Positions 1 to 11,375 of a stretch of 64,000 bases of DNA are shown piece by piece. The notes under the pieces were generated by a model that saw only the letters and a list, made by a program, of their open reading frames with translations, was not told the DNA's origin and ran no database searches. The stretch is taken from assembly GCA_032164245.1 (NCBI GenBank), contig JAVMKO010000006.1, positions 22,454,319 to 22,518,318 of the forward strand, given 5' to 3'. The stretch's first letter is position 1; every line of letters begins with the position of its first letter. The translations under genes and the position numbers were made by a program. Source of the DNA: Sternotherus odoratus (taxonomy: Eukaryota > Chordata > Testudines > Kinosternidae).

Positions 1-882
1 ATTTAAATGGAAATGGTTAAAGGTAAAGGACCAATGTTTAGAAAAATGAGAGTATCCATTTTTCTAAGAGGAAGGCATACTGTTATTGTATACCATTGAG
101 GTGTCACAGAGCCTAAAATGTTTAGAAATATTAGACACTGCTAGAGAACAAAGCACGCCATTTTAAAATGACTATACACTGTGAATGAATCTGACTGAAC
201 GTTGCATCATATACAATTGTCTTTAATGTTTTCTTCTGCCATTACCTAATGTGAGTCCTGTTCACTAAACAGTAAAAGATCTATTAGACAGCTTTCTGCT
301 ACATTCCAAATGCAGCATTCATTCATCATTGTATCTTGGTAATTTTTGCAGATCTTTCTCCATCGGACACCACCGGATCCTAAAATGTTTGTCTGGTACA
401 GTCCTTGAAAATGTACTTTGAATTTTAACTGTGTCACACAGAAACCCTGATGTGTTACCACGATACCAACAAGGAATTACACATTCTACTGAAGATAATG
501 AAATATAGGATGCAACGATTCATGGAATTGTTCAACTCTCATGTCGATTTGAAAACACTTTGGCAAATATTGGTTTGTGAATCTGAGACAGACTCAAGAA
601 AATATTACTTAAAGAGACAGAATCCTTCCCCAACTTCATTCCCCAAGCAAATAAGTGATAACAAAATATAATCTGCCAGTTACATATATATCTTAATGGA
701 GTTAATAACGAACTAGGCCTGTTTCTGTAGTATAAAAACTATTCAGACCTGTACCTAAACCTCTAATTGAAGAGAATCATTATGAGGCTTGAAAAAAGGA
801 TTAACTTTTTATACAAGGATTTCTTTTTCTTTTTTTCCCTCCTTTCCCTAGCCCCATTTTTCACTGTTGTCTGCATTTCATG
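1..882. other. No recognised feature
   Basis: AT-rich single-copy-looking DNA. Two short overlapping open frames at 246-671 have no recognisable protein features and no start or splice context. I see no repeat boundaries here. Confidence 0.5.
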
Positions 883-972
883 AGCCTGATTCTGATTTCA
901 CACTAATTTTAAACTGGTGTAACTCTCCCGATTTCAATTTATGCTGGTGCAGCTGAGATCACAATCAGATCC
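883..972. repeat. Palindromic interspersed repeat, GTGTAA type
   Basis: The block opens with GCCTGATTCTGATTTCA and closes with GAGATCACAATCAGATC, which are imperfect inverted copies. The middle holds AAACTGGTGTAACTC facing ATGCTGGTGCAGCTG. This hairpin layout recurs in the window (17,019; 18,258; 58,726). It resembles a short non-autonomous DNA transposon family common in reptile genomes. The family name is not known to me. Confidence 0.5.
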
Positions 973-3900
973 CCTCTAGGCTCCAGATGAGAGATAAAGT
1001 ACTAAAATAATATGAGCAAGCCTGTTTTCAGGGCATTCCTGAGCTGGCGAGAAGTGTACATTACCAGAAAACTCACAAGAAATCCTGCTCTTGACGGACT
1101 ATGAGCCCACTCTGATGGACTGTTTGTCTTGAAGCAAATCTCAGAATTCGGCATAAGTCTCAGCCACCACATTCAAATTTGGATCCACACTTATCCAGTC
1201 TTTAGCATTTGTTCAGATCTAGGGTTTTGATTCAAACTCATCTCCACTTGGAACCATGCAAATTAGTTCCCATCCTTCCATGCATCTGTCACAGGCTGTC
1301 TGGCTCTTTCAGGGGACTCATGCCCACTCTACCCTGTCACAATTAGCTATCCTCCTTATAATAGCTCCCCTATTTAATTATTAAGCCTACTTGGGAAAGG
1401 GTCATGGGATGCCTACAAAGGGTTGTAAGAGCTCAGTTGGGAGAGGGAAAGCTGCAGAAGGATGGTTGGTTCCTCTAATAGGCCTGGAGAAGCATAACTC
1501 CCAGGCAGATGGCCTGCAGAAGGACTGAAGAGGGTTGCAGGAAGGAGGCTGACTCCTGTGACTGGCCCTGGAAGAAGGGAGACACCCAGGAGAAAAAACC
1601 CTGAGAGCCAGCACTCTGTAGGAGAGTGGGAAATAACTGAGGTCCAGATCCATAAAGGGCTGTAGGTGACTAAACCCCAGATTTCAGTGCCTAAGTTGTA
1701 TTTTTTTGACATCACCACCATCCATAAAGGCCCCATTTTGTTGCTGGCTAAACTCACTTGGCTGTAAGAGTTCCCAGGTCACCAAATTTCTGCCTCTGAA
1801 CATGCATGCCTCTGCCTCAGGTAGGCGCCTGGACCACTGCCTCATGTTCCTTTGGCTTAGTGTCTGAGATCTGAGCTCTTGGGACTATTGTCTAAGTGTG
1901 TTACCAGTGTCTCGTGGGGTGATGCTGACAGAGACTACTGCCAGGAAAATGAGGTAGTATGACTTAGGCCAAGGCTGGCCCCAAGGAGGCACTGGGACTC
2001 TGCCACAACATCTGAATTCCCGCCTCTCTGCAAAGACTCTAAAGAGGTTACAGCAGCCCGTGAATCAGTAGAACTAGTGGGGGAAGGGAGAGGTATGAGT
2101 TTTCAAAGTTAAATAAACAAAAACCCCAATGACTGGGTGGGCTCCTTGGGGCCTCACATTCCACCACATCCCAATTACCTGCGGGGGGATGCGGTGGTTG
2201 GTACTTCCAGCCAATAGGTCCTTCCTTTCCTTGGATAAGAGCTCTGTCTTTGGACTGCACAGCTCATTCAGTCAGGAAGAATCTTCTCTCCTCTCTGCAC
2301 TATCAGAGATACTGCCTCTCCATTTGCCATCCACCCACACCCTGACTATGCCTATGACTGCTGAGGCCAACAGAGTAGTGGACTCCACTGCTATCAAATA
2401 CTTTAAATCCTCTAATTCTGAACACTGAAGGGCCAGCAGGAATGGTATTCCCAAAGGGCCAGAGGCACAAGCATGCACCAGCCTGATAAGGTGGAATCAC
2501 TGGAGCAGCACAAAGCAGCCAGAATATATTGGGGATTCTTGTCAATAATACTCCACTCAGTTTCCATTTTAAAAGGGATTAGGTGGTTGAGAGCCCTGAA
2601 GACTGGCATCATCTATTTACAGAACCAGTGCTGCACAAGGAGTGGTGTTGTCAGCTTTCCCCTGGTCCTGTAAATATGTCTGGAAGGATCATTGCAAAAT
2701 GAGAGGGTAAGTCCCCCACTCCAGTCTTTGTGTCTCTGATGAGATTACGAATGTGTGCCTCAGTAGTACGAGCTGGGAGAGGGTTTTAATGTAATGGAAA
2801 CATCTGTCCACTAGTGCCTAGACTGAGACCATCAAGTCGTTTCACAAAGATCGCCCAATGGCTAGGAGATGATAATGATTTTCGGCCACAAATAACCTGG
2901 GCTTGTGACCTAGACCTGCAAGGCTATCCTGACATGCTGTCATCCAGTTCCCAAGCAAACAAGAACATTGTAAACCAATAAGCACCACTGATTTCAATGG
3001 AAGCTATATCAGGCCCTGTACGTTACACAGCTGGTTTCCTTTGGCACTGACCCATAGAATGAGCCTGGCAGGCTTGCAAAGTTCTAAAGGGCATCGTTGC
3101 ATATGAGAGAAAAATGGAGTAAGTGAATTCACACTGATGGACCCCCCATAAGATTCCACATTTTATTTAAATGTCATGTATACCCCACATGAAAAGCAGC
3201 ATAGATCAAATGTATACATCTCCCCCATTAAAGATTCCTTTTTCATACACCTATGAGTGTTTCCACTTCCCAAGACTTCCGCTGTCTGCACTGCCAGGGA
3301 CCAAAATAAAATTTTAATTGAAATACAGATAAGATAGAAACCTTTAATTTACCTTCTCCCTGAGCAACAGGACTTTTCCACCTGCATCTGATATACTTTT
3401 TTCCTTCGTGCCTGGGCTGGTGCAAAATTATCTTATCTTTAGATAAAATATTTTAGGGATTTGGGGATTTTGTGTGCCTCAGGACAGAGGACAGTGTTTG
3501 TGAAAAGATCACTGTCCTCCTTTTGAGGCAAAATTCCATCCTTATTGAAATGCCGATGTAACAGAAGAATATGGCATTTCATTACCATACAAGCTTGTCA
3601 GACATTCTAGTCACTTTTACGACAGAAGCACTTGAAAATCAGTAGCTTTGTGTTAAGAAAAACCGACAGTAGGAAATAGCACCAGTATTTCCAAATAAAT
3701 ACACTAGACAGAATTATTTTTCCACAAATTGGTGGGGTTTTTTTAAATGTTAATATACAAAGTGATCTTTATAATTTATTTTTAACATGTCGATTCTATG
3801 CAAAATTCTTTCAGGGGAATATGTTGTTGTGCTATAACTTGCAGATCAGATAACAGGGTTTGGGGTTTTTTTTAATGTACGTCACTGAAGCAGGAAAGGA

Positions 3901-4232
3901 TAAAGACATCAGGTGTTCAAGAGAGAGGACAATACTATGACTCCAAAGCAGTACTGGAAGTTCAAGACCTTTTCTACTGCATCAATGAACAGGTTGGAAA
4001 CTTACAAGTAAAATGCTGGGAGCAAGTTTTCAGTGAAAATAAATTTCTGTAAATATTTTCAGCAAAGTGGAATACAGACAATAGCATCAATATCAGGCCA
4101 TATAACAAACCAGTGCATACTTCAGTAGCACTAGATCAATTAGACCAACTGTGGATCAGTCACTAATAATTTTGTTGTACCTAGTCCTCATATCTTTGGT
4201 GGGTAAGGTTGTCTGAAATGATTAATATAGAA
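973..4232. other. Mostly unassigned DNA; possible LTR scrap at about 1,250-1,800
   Basis: Positions 1,286-1,342 contain TGTCACAGGC and CCCTGTCACA. The second resembles the outer end of the solo LTRs found at 10.6 and 46.3 kb, read on the minus strand. The purine-rich stretch that follows (1,390-1,700) resembles LTR R/U5 composition, but I cannot define boundaries or a target duplication. Overlapping minus-strand frames at 1,402-1,757 and frames at 2,048-2,673 lack domains. Positions 3,480-3,700 are AT-rich, low in CpG and not repeat-like. Confidence 0.25.
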
Positions 4233-4263
4233 TACTAGCGAAAATACCCGGCGTTGCTTGGGT

Positions 4264-4336
4264 CAGTCAGAGGTGGGGAGGGGGCAGAGAGCTGAGCAAG
4301 TGCGGGGTCCGTTGGAGGGGGGAGGGGGCAGAGAGC
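4264..4336 (+). repeat. G-rich minisatellite, left block
   Basis: About 1.5 copies of a unit containing GGTCCGTTGGAGGGG, GGCAGAGAGC and TGAGCAAGTGCG. The same unit reappears at 4,867-4,972, so one array seems to have been split by the C-rich minisatellite between the two blocks. The G runs make G-quadruplex formation on the plus strand plausible. Confidence 0.75.
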
Positions 4337-4866
4337 AAACCTGACACCCCCACCTCACCCCCCGACCAAACCTGACACCCCCACCGCACTTACCCCTCGA
4401 CCAACCCCGACTCACATTTTCACCCCCCCACCCAAACCCAACACCCCCATGTCTCCCCCCTACCAACCCCAACACCCCCTGACCAACACCCACACCTCAC
4501 CCCCCGTAGACCAAACCTGACACACCCACCTCTCTTTCCCCCCAACCAAACCCGACACCCCTACCTACCACCACAAACAAACCCGACACCCACACCTCAC
4601 TTACCCCTCGACCAACCCCGACCCCCCCTCCTCACCTCTCCCAAACAAACCCAACACCCCCACCTTACCCCCCCACCAAACCCAACACCCCCTGACCAAC
4701 CCCAACACCCACACCTCACCCCTCACCCACCCCGACACCTTCCCACCCCCCGAGACCAAACCCAACACCCCCGGCTCACTTACCCCCCGACCAAACCCGA
4801 CACCCCCACCTCACCCCCGACCAAACCCGACACCCCTACCTCACTTATCCTCTGACCAAACCCAAC
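4337..4866 (+). repeat. C-rich degenerate minisatellite
   Basis: About 530 bp of irregular units built from ACCAAACCCGACACCCCCAC, CTCACTTACCCC and CGACCAACCCC. Unit lengths vary by roughly 15-35 bp. The plus strand is almost free of G, so the minus strand is G-rich with many runs of three or more G. An apparent minus-strand open frame at 4,263-4,493 is only a reading of this repeat. Confidence 0.85.
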
Positions 4867-4972
4867 TTGGGTCCGTCGGAGGTGGGGAGGGGCAGAGAGC
4901 TGAGCGAGTGTGGGGTCCGTTGGAGGGGGGAGGGGCAGAGACCTGAGTGAGTGCAGGGTCCGTTGGAGGGGA
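4867..4972 (+). repeat. G-rich minisatellite, right block
   Basis: GTCCGT recurs at 4,871, 4,915 and 4,958, giving a 43-44 bp unit that also contains GGGGCAGAG and CTGAG(C/T)GAGTG. It continues the block at 4,264-4,336 on the other side of the C-rich array. Confidence 0.8.
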
Positions 4973-5235
4973 TATTATGACATCATAACTGTCACAGAGA
5001 ACAGCAGCTGCCCAGCTGATGTGATTGGCCTTTAAATAATTTCACCCCTGGGGGGCGTCAGAGGTGAGATTTGAAAAATTTTCGACTCTTACCCTGATTA
5101 GGACCCTAAAGCCTATAACTGTACCAAATTTCAAGTCTCTAGCTCAAACGGTGTGGAAGGAGTAAGCACACGTACATACATGCACGCACGCATACATACA
5201 CGCATACACCATTTGACTTTTATAGAGAGAGAGGT

Positions 5236-7751
5236 ACAACGCTTTCTCTCCTTCTGTGTGTAGCTATAGATACATGTACTTATATGCTGCTATGTACAGT
5301 ATTATGTATTATGTGACGCAAGTAGCCATCACCTCAGGTGTCATGGCGTATAACAATTACAGACTGAAATGACAAATATATTCTTAATTCAGTATGAAGT
5401 TCTTGCAAAATAACAACCTGAAGAATTAGGAGGGGACAGTTTGGCTATATGAGAGCAGAGATATTGGCAAGGGCAACATTTTTGAGCACCTTGAAAGTGC
5501 CCAAGAATTGTCCATGTCATTGTCTGCCTTCAAACATACTGTGCACTCTGTCCCTGAGCAGTAGGAGCAAAAGCATCCAACATGTGATATTAAATACGCA
5601 CATAGAAACTCATGTATGTCTTTCCATACTGAACACTTAGCAGTAACACAAAATGGACAATCCACTACTTAGGATGACAGAAATGGATAAAATATAAAAT
5701 TAGGGGAAGAAAGGGTTAAAGAAAACTACAAGGAGGATAATGACATCAGCAATCAGAGTCCCTAATTCACTAATCTGATGTCCTCTGAGGCGCTACATCA
5801 TCTGGGATGAAAAAAAAGAAACAAAAGGCCCTAGCAGCCAAGCAAAAATATAAGGAAATATACATGTTTTTTGTGGGTGAAATTCACACCACACACAGAA
5901 AGCCAGGGTACTTGGACTCTGCAGATGAAGTGTAGGGGAGGTGTAGAGATGAAATCCAGCCTCCAATCTTAGGCCAGGGCACAGGTTTGCAGCTGAAACC
6001 GTTTTGCTCCCTGAAGCCTTTTCTTCTTCCTATAGGCAGTATAAGTGATGGTGATGTAATTTACCTGAGCTACATATATCTATATCTACACACTCAGTGC
6101 TGTTCCTGTTGGACAGGTAATCATTACAGCTTCACCACGAGACTTGTAGGCTAGATCGATATAAGCAGTCCCTGGCTAATGTGCAGTCTATGTGGTATGT
6201 GGGGCTTGCTATGCACAGGCCTGCTATATCTGGATGGATTTCATTCACTGTGCATATTGCTCATCAATGGGTCGACAAATTGGTCTATCACATGGCTGGA
6301 TTGTGTTGAACTGTGGATTATGCACCCGTAACAAGGGAGTAAAAAGAAGGAGCCCTTTGTATGCCCCTAGGAAAGCTACCCAGGCATCTGTTCAGGCACA
6401 TAGGAGCAAGCAGGGCAAATTGGCCACTTGTTCCTCCTGGAAAAAGTGGTTAGGGAATGAGTAAGAAATGGATGGAGACTAGGCTACCATATTCACTCCC
6501 TACCCCACCCCCTAATTCTCTAGCCAGAGTACCTCAACCAATGCAGGGAATGGAGGAAGTATTTTTTTGAAAAAGTGGCCTTTTGTATATGGTCCCCAAG
6601 GTCTAAAGCCTTGTCATACTTTACCACCAGAAACCCTTGACTGGTTTTACACATGCACTAGCGTGTTTCCAAATACTTGAAAAATGCTAAGTACTTTGGC
6701 TGATAATTTGCAAATGAATAAAAATAATCTGGTCAATAGATTCCAAAAAAAATATTAAACAAGATAATAGAAAAATAAAGTTGGCCATGTAGTCTTAGAA
6801 AAAGTTTATATGGAGATTAGGAAGAAAAAAGGAAACAAAACAAAAAACAATGACAGACTATTCTTCCTCCTGCTGTTTCAGTGATAGCTATAACTGTGTT
6901 TTAAAGTCTTCCAGATTGGTTTTACGAAATCAGTTATCCTAGTTCTTGTTTCAGCAGAAAGACCCTTGGGAGCTATTAGCAGTAATCTAAGTTAATAAAC
7001 TGTAAACTAACTTTTTTTAAAGGAGTTAAAAAAAAAACCTGTACAACCTTTGACAAAATAATTGCACCAGTTATAAAACAGCCAAATGCTGGTTAACAGT
7101 GACATCAAGCCATTGTTGTGGAAAGAAGATATCCATAGCCAGGTCCTTACAACGTAACTGTTTGTTTTTCCTTATTTAAAATGTTCTTTTAAAAAAAATA
7201 GAGGTATACTTCCTCTGCAAGCCATAAAATGTTTGAATAATGTCTGATGATGCTTAACCACAAGCAAAAGTCTCCAGTTAAAATAAGGAGAGGATTTGGG
7301 GTTTGATTCACAGAACACTTATTTGCAACGTACACAGCCCTCTATGTTAGAGAAACAGGACATTTGCATGCAGAAAGTAACTAGCACTCTGAATCCCAAT
7401 ATTTCCTATTCACAAAATAAAACCTATCATGCGCAACTGCACTGATATCAGCTACACTCCCCTGCCTATGCATGTGAGGAAAAGGACAGAATATATACCC
7501 AAATGAAGTTGTTCATGGCTCTAGAGAGCAACAAAATGTCTGTGTTCCCCATTCACAAAAGATAAAATTCACCCCCATTCACACACACCCAAGGCAGCAG
7601 CAAAACGGATAAGAAACTGAGGCAAGTCTATAGCAATAATCTGTGGCTACACTGTGACTGACCCTTCTGTGGGGCCCAAAGGAAAAGAGCAGGGAAGGAA
7701 CAAAGGATTTCTCCCCACCATACATGCTTGCACTATTTGCACAATCCTGCT
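5236..7751. other. No recognised feature
   Basis: AT-rich DNA with short A tracts near 7,030 and 7,190. Open frames at 5,426-5,665 and 6,192-6,464 have no domain, signal or splice evidence. I recognise no repeat ends. Confidence 0.4.
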
Positions 7752-7860
7752 AAAACTGGTCAGGAAATGAGCTAGTTGACAAAAAATGACATTTATGTGT
7801 TTTTTCATCAATTTTTTTCAAGTTTTTATCAAAAATACTTTTGACCAAAATGAACATTTT
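7752..7860. repeat. A/T-rich interspersed repeat fragment
   Basis: Runs such as GACAAAAAATGACATTT, TTTTTCATCAATTTTTTTC and TTTGACCAAAATGAAC resemble the copies at 27,585-27,735 and 32,630-33,042. They appear to belong to one low-complexity family with CTGGT or CCAGCTCTAG ends. It ends at a GT microsatellite. Confidence 0.4.
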
Positions 7861-7880
7861 GTGTGTGTGTGTGTGTGTGT
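7861..7880 (+). repeat. (GT)10 microsatellite
   Basis: Ten perfect GT units adjoin the A/T-rich repeat on the left. Confidence 0.95.
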
Positions 7881-7939
7881 TATATGTGACCTCTGGGCAT
7901 TAGCCAAGAGGTAAAGAAAATGTAAGGACTTCATTTCCG

Positions 7940-7954
7940 CCCCCCCCCCCCCCC
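7940..7954 (+). repeat. C15 homopolymer
   Basis: Fifteen consecutive C residues after TTTCCG. The length may be unreliable in an assembly. Confidence 0.9.
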
Positions 7955-8553
7955 TGCCAAGCACAGAGAGAGGTTGGTGTTCCCGCCCTGTGTGCTAGAA
8001 AACCCTGGGATGGATTGATTCTCTATGAAGCACATGTCAGCTGGTGACCCACTGCGTGCTACAACTTGAAACTGACCCTTGCTCAGGTCTGTGCCTTAAT
8101 AAAACAATTGGGTTCTTTATGTGTTTAAATAAAGAGGGGCCAAATCAGCCCTCGGTAATTTCCTTTAGTGCTACACTAGTAGTTCATGGAAGATGCAAAC
8201 CTCTCATAATAGGTTAGCTGGGGATTCCCCGTATATATGAGAATTCCCTAATAATATAAAGTCAATATTGTTGGCATTATACTACCTACTGCTCAGAATA
8301 GGAAGTGTTCTGGGAGCAGAAAGCACGTTTAAAGAGAAAGGGTTGGAGTATCATACAGTGCTATAGATCTAAATAGTGCCCTTTGCTCCAAGCACTACTT
8401 CCATCCATTGTAGCTAGGAAGCAGATACAGAATGACAGATATCCTTGCTGCCCTCAGCCCTATTCAAAGCTGATTATTCCTCAGAATGTGATGTGGTGAC
8501 CAGACCAGTGAGCACTCAAGTTAAAATGCACTACCTGTGCCCCATCACACCTT

Positions 8554-8620
8554 TCAAATCCTAGTCCCATTCAAATCAATGGCAAAACTCCCACTACTGT
8601 CACTGGGGCCAAAATTTCAC
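8554..8620. repeat. Palindromic interspersed repeat, CAATGGCAAAACTCCC type
   Basis: AGTCCCATTCAAATCAATGG is followed by CCACTACTGTCACTGGGGCC, an imperfect inverted copy. The outer arms are CAAATCCTAG and AAAATTTCA. Related pieces lie at 8,751, 26,725, 34,152 and 38,556. Confidence 0.45.
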
Positions 8621-8750
8621 ACCAGGTGCTTCAGTTGAGGAGGATCGACTGAGTGTAAACTCTGGAGTTTTGGGGGAAGCTGGATGCAAATTGCTAAAGC
8701 TGGTCCTTCTAGTCCCCCACAGCTATTTTTTTATCCTGCTCACACATATA

Positions 8751-8801
8751 AGGCTTGATCCAAACTCGATTGAAATCAATGGGAGGCTTTAGATCAGGCC
8801 C
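8751..8801. repeat. Short palindromic repeat fragment
   Basis: GGCTTGATCCAAACTC, then GAAATCAATGGGAGGCTTT, then AGATCAGGCCC. The outer GGCTTGATC and GATCAGGCC are inverted copies, as in the neighbouring family member at 8,554. Confidence 0.5.
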
Positions 8802-9938
8802 CCACAGAGAAGGCAGCCAGACTTCTCCTGTCCCCCATTCAGTTTTTAAAAACTGTTCCCTTAATAATACTAATTACACTGAATACAGATAAATTGCTAC
8901 TTACATATAAATTGGAGCTGGCTTATTTCAAATAATCCATTTAGCTTATACTGTGGTAACCTGTATAGTCTTCTAAGGTGCAGAATGTTTGCCCTTCTCA
9001 TAGACTCAGGCCATTGCAGAAGATTTATCATTAATGCCCTGTTTACTTTTAAACCTCCCCAGTTTGCTAGTGAATATGCAGATTCTAAACTCCGACTCCG
9101 GAAGTCCAAACTTTTCTATTGGGATTGTTACATTTATGTGTTGCAACCATCCTGAGGGATTCCCACACCTTCAAAGAAATGATGACATACATTTGGCATA
9201 CAATGGAATCCACAGAATTATCAACACTAGCAAAAATGTTTCATGAAACACCACGAGCTACAAACACACAACAAGGATATCAGGTGACACCTACGCTCAG
9301 ACAAATTCATCAACAGGGATGCATACAAAGGGATTTCAAAATTGCTACTAAAATGTAATCTGCAATATAATAAATAATCCTCCTAAAATTCACTTAACTT
9401 TCAATGCACCTAACCAGAGGCTCCACAGATTGCACAGAATATGCTTTGTGTGACACAACATACAGAAAACAGCACGTAGGGCGGGGTTTCAGGTCAGTAG
9501 AAAATGTTCCCAGAATCCTGGCAAAATCTGCAGCAGGATTTGTATTTTATGTATTTGCCTCATGTCTACAAAATTTTAGCAAACATTCATTTCAGACATT
9601 TTCTGTTCTCTTGGGAGTTGTTTGGAACAAAGTGAGGGCTCTCTCTTTAGCTGGGATCTTGGCTTCATAAAACAATACCAGAGGACAGTAAACTACCAGC
9701 ACTATTTATTCACTTATTATTATATGATCTGGTCCAACTCACAAGGAGAGACACTTTAGTAATAGATTTAAAACAGTGAGATAAAAATTGAAATTGTAAT
9801 GGATAAACAATAAATAATAATGAATAATATTTTTCATTTTAATATCATCTTACATCCAAAGTTGTAGCAGTGCATTAGAGGAACAGATGATGAACTCTGA
9901 ACTACATTGATGCTTCCAGGCTGAATTGGTCTCTTTTT
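8802..9938. other. No recognised feature
   Basis: Unassigned DNA. The short plus-strand frames at 9,034-9,358 and 9,404-9,670 overlap one another, lack recognisable motifs and have no exon boundaries I would trust. Confidence 0.4.
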
Positions 9939-10022
9939 AGCTATGTCTACACCGCAGTGGGGAACACACTTCCCACCACAGATAGATATACGCTAGCTTT
10001 GCTAGAGCTAGTGTGCTAAAAA
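9939..10022 (+). mobile_element. Terminal fragment of a TIR DNA transposon, GTCTACAC family
   Basis: Starts AGCTATGTCTACACCGCAG and contains GCTAGCTTTGCTAGAGCTAG. The same terminal motif in both orientations bounds the larger element at 38,638-38,932. Only one end is present here. Confidence 0.5.
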
Positions 10023-10596
10023 TTGCAGCTTATCTGGGGGTGGCATGGGCCACCAGAGTACAAACTGCCCAGACCCCCTGGTTCTCATACACACTTCTCA
10101 CATTTTCACATACTTTTCTCACACACGCACATATTGTAAATTCCTGAGCTGGCTCGCTTATCCCTCTTTTTTTATCAACTCAACAATGCTGATGGGTCTG
10201 AATGAAGTCTTTTCTGTTCTTCATTCAGTTGCTATGTCTAATATTCGCCAAGTGTTTGACCATGACTCTTTGGCATGCACTCGGAGGGCCAGAAGTGCCT
10301 TTCAGTAGCAGTTGCCGCTACTAGCTACCTTCACAAGGTTTAGCATGCCAGCAGAGGCAAGGTCCTGGGGTGTGCTGATGCAGTACACATGCAGCTACTT
10401 GGATAGTTGAGTGAGTCACCGGAACCAGCTGCAAGCAAATGACCCATTACAGGTACCACCTGTTGAACTCACTCCATACACCCCTGTCTCTCACAATTAT
10501 CTTAAATGAAGGACATTAGTTAACCTCTATTATATGTTTACCTATTGTTAGGGATAAAATAAGCATTGATCTAAACCATCACCCCCTATCACACTA

Positions 10597-11227
10597 AATG
10601 TTGCAGGGGGCTTATCTCGTTGCCGGGAGAAACGAGGCTTCACACAGGTAGCTACCGTGTTTCCCCGAAAATAAGACAGTGTCTTATATTAATTTTTGCT
10701 CCCAAAATTACATTACATTATATTACAGCGAGAGGCAAAACTGGAAGTACGTCTTATTTTCGGGGGATGTCTTACTTTCGGGGAAACAGGGTAGTTGGAA
10801 AGTGGTGAGTTTATTGAGGGGAGCGGCATTCCGTGCTGGGGGGCTTCGAGTCCAGCACTGCCGCGATACAAGATGTCTGACACACCCAGGCGATGTCAAG
10901 AGAAGCCCAAAGAGGAAGCCCAACACACAGGGGCGTGTCAGCACAGATATACCCATTCTCATTTGCATCTCATACATACTCATCTCATTAATAGCAAGCA
11001 ACAAGCTGATTGGTTACACGCTATCCTGCCTCAGTTTCCCCATTTAGTTTCCCACGCATTCATTCTCACACAGACAGGGTAAACACTCATGCAGCTGGGA
11101 ACTGGTTCCCAAACACACAGATAACAAGAATCCAAGGTCCTTCTCAGATTGATACCATCATTATGCACTCTCCTGGAGTTGACTCAGAAGCGTAACTGCG
11201 CCTTCTAGTGGTTGCCCGTCACAATGT
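10597..11227 (-). mobile_element. Solo LTR with 5-bp target duplication, interrupted by a MITE
   Basis: The LTR spans 10,602-11,222 and reads on the minus strand. Its plus-strand ends are TGCAGGGGG and CCCGTCAC. AATGT at 10,597-10,601 is repeated exactly at 11,223-11,227, giving a 5-bp target duplication. In minus orientation the order is a CCAAT box (complement of ATTGG, 11,009-11,013), an octamer ATGCAAAT (complement at 10,961-10,968) and a polyadenylation signal AATAAA (complement at 10,810-10,815). No internal viral region or second LTR is present, so it is a solo LTR left by recombination. Without the 139 bp of inserted MITE and TA duplication it is 482 bp. The class is uncertain: endogenous retrovirus or Gypsy-like. 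Confidence 0.75.
10655..10791. mobile_element. Tc/mariner-type MITE
   Basis: A 137-bp element with inverted termini. The left end is CCGTGTTTCCCCGAAAATAA, and the right end is the complement of CCCTGTTTCCCCGAAAGTAA. It is flanked by TA at 10,653-10,654 and 10,792-10,793, the target of Tc1/mariner transposases. It also has internal mirrored GTCTTAT motifs. It sits inside the solo LTR and is therefore younger than that LTR. Confidence 0.8.
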
Positions 11228-11290
11228 CTTCCGGTCCTAACACTAAACTTAAGCAGAAGGGTATTTTTTTCCTGCTACATAGCCTTCCAG

Positions 11291-11375
11291 GGCCCCAGTT
11301 CTGCAAAGCATTTAAGCACATGCTTAAGTCCCATTGAAGTCAAAGTTGATCAAGTTGAGCATTTGAGGCTGTTCA
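11291..11375. repeat. Palindromic interspersed repeat fragment, GCTTAAG type
   Basis: GGCCCCAGTTCTGCAAAGCA, TTTAAGCACATGCTTAAGTC and CCATTGAAGTCAAAG match the left arm of the family whose fuller hairpins are at 15,533 and 49,448. The right arm is largely lost. Confidence 0.5.

Larger units (their letters stand above)
4233..5235 (+). mobile_element. Dispersed retroelement-like repeat with embedded minisatellites
   Basis: The left end, ACTAGCGAAAATACCCGGCG, is a hallmark start of a widely dispersed animal repeat that I cannot assign to a named family. The 3' part (about 4,970-5,235) has ACCAAATTTCAAGTC, CTCAAACGGTGTGG, an ACATACATGCACGC run and then TTTTATAGAGAGAGAG. That is typical of the tail of such elements, which end in short A/T/G satellites. 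TATAGA-like sequence flanks both ends. The interior is replaced by two minisatellites, annotated separately. A non-LTR retrotransposon 3' region is the likeliest class, by inference. Confidence 0.45.

Noticed and set aside
4337..4866. A CRISPR-like or telomeric array
   Set aside because: Units are irregular with no unique spacers, no TTAGGG repeats, and the genome is clearly vertebrate.
4233..5235. Assignment to a named LINE family (RTE or other)
   Set aside because: The ends are familiar, but no reverse transcriptase sequence remains to support a family name.
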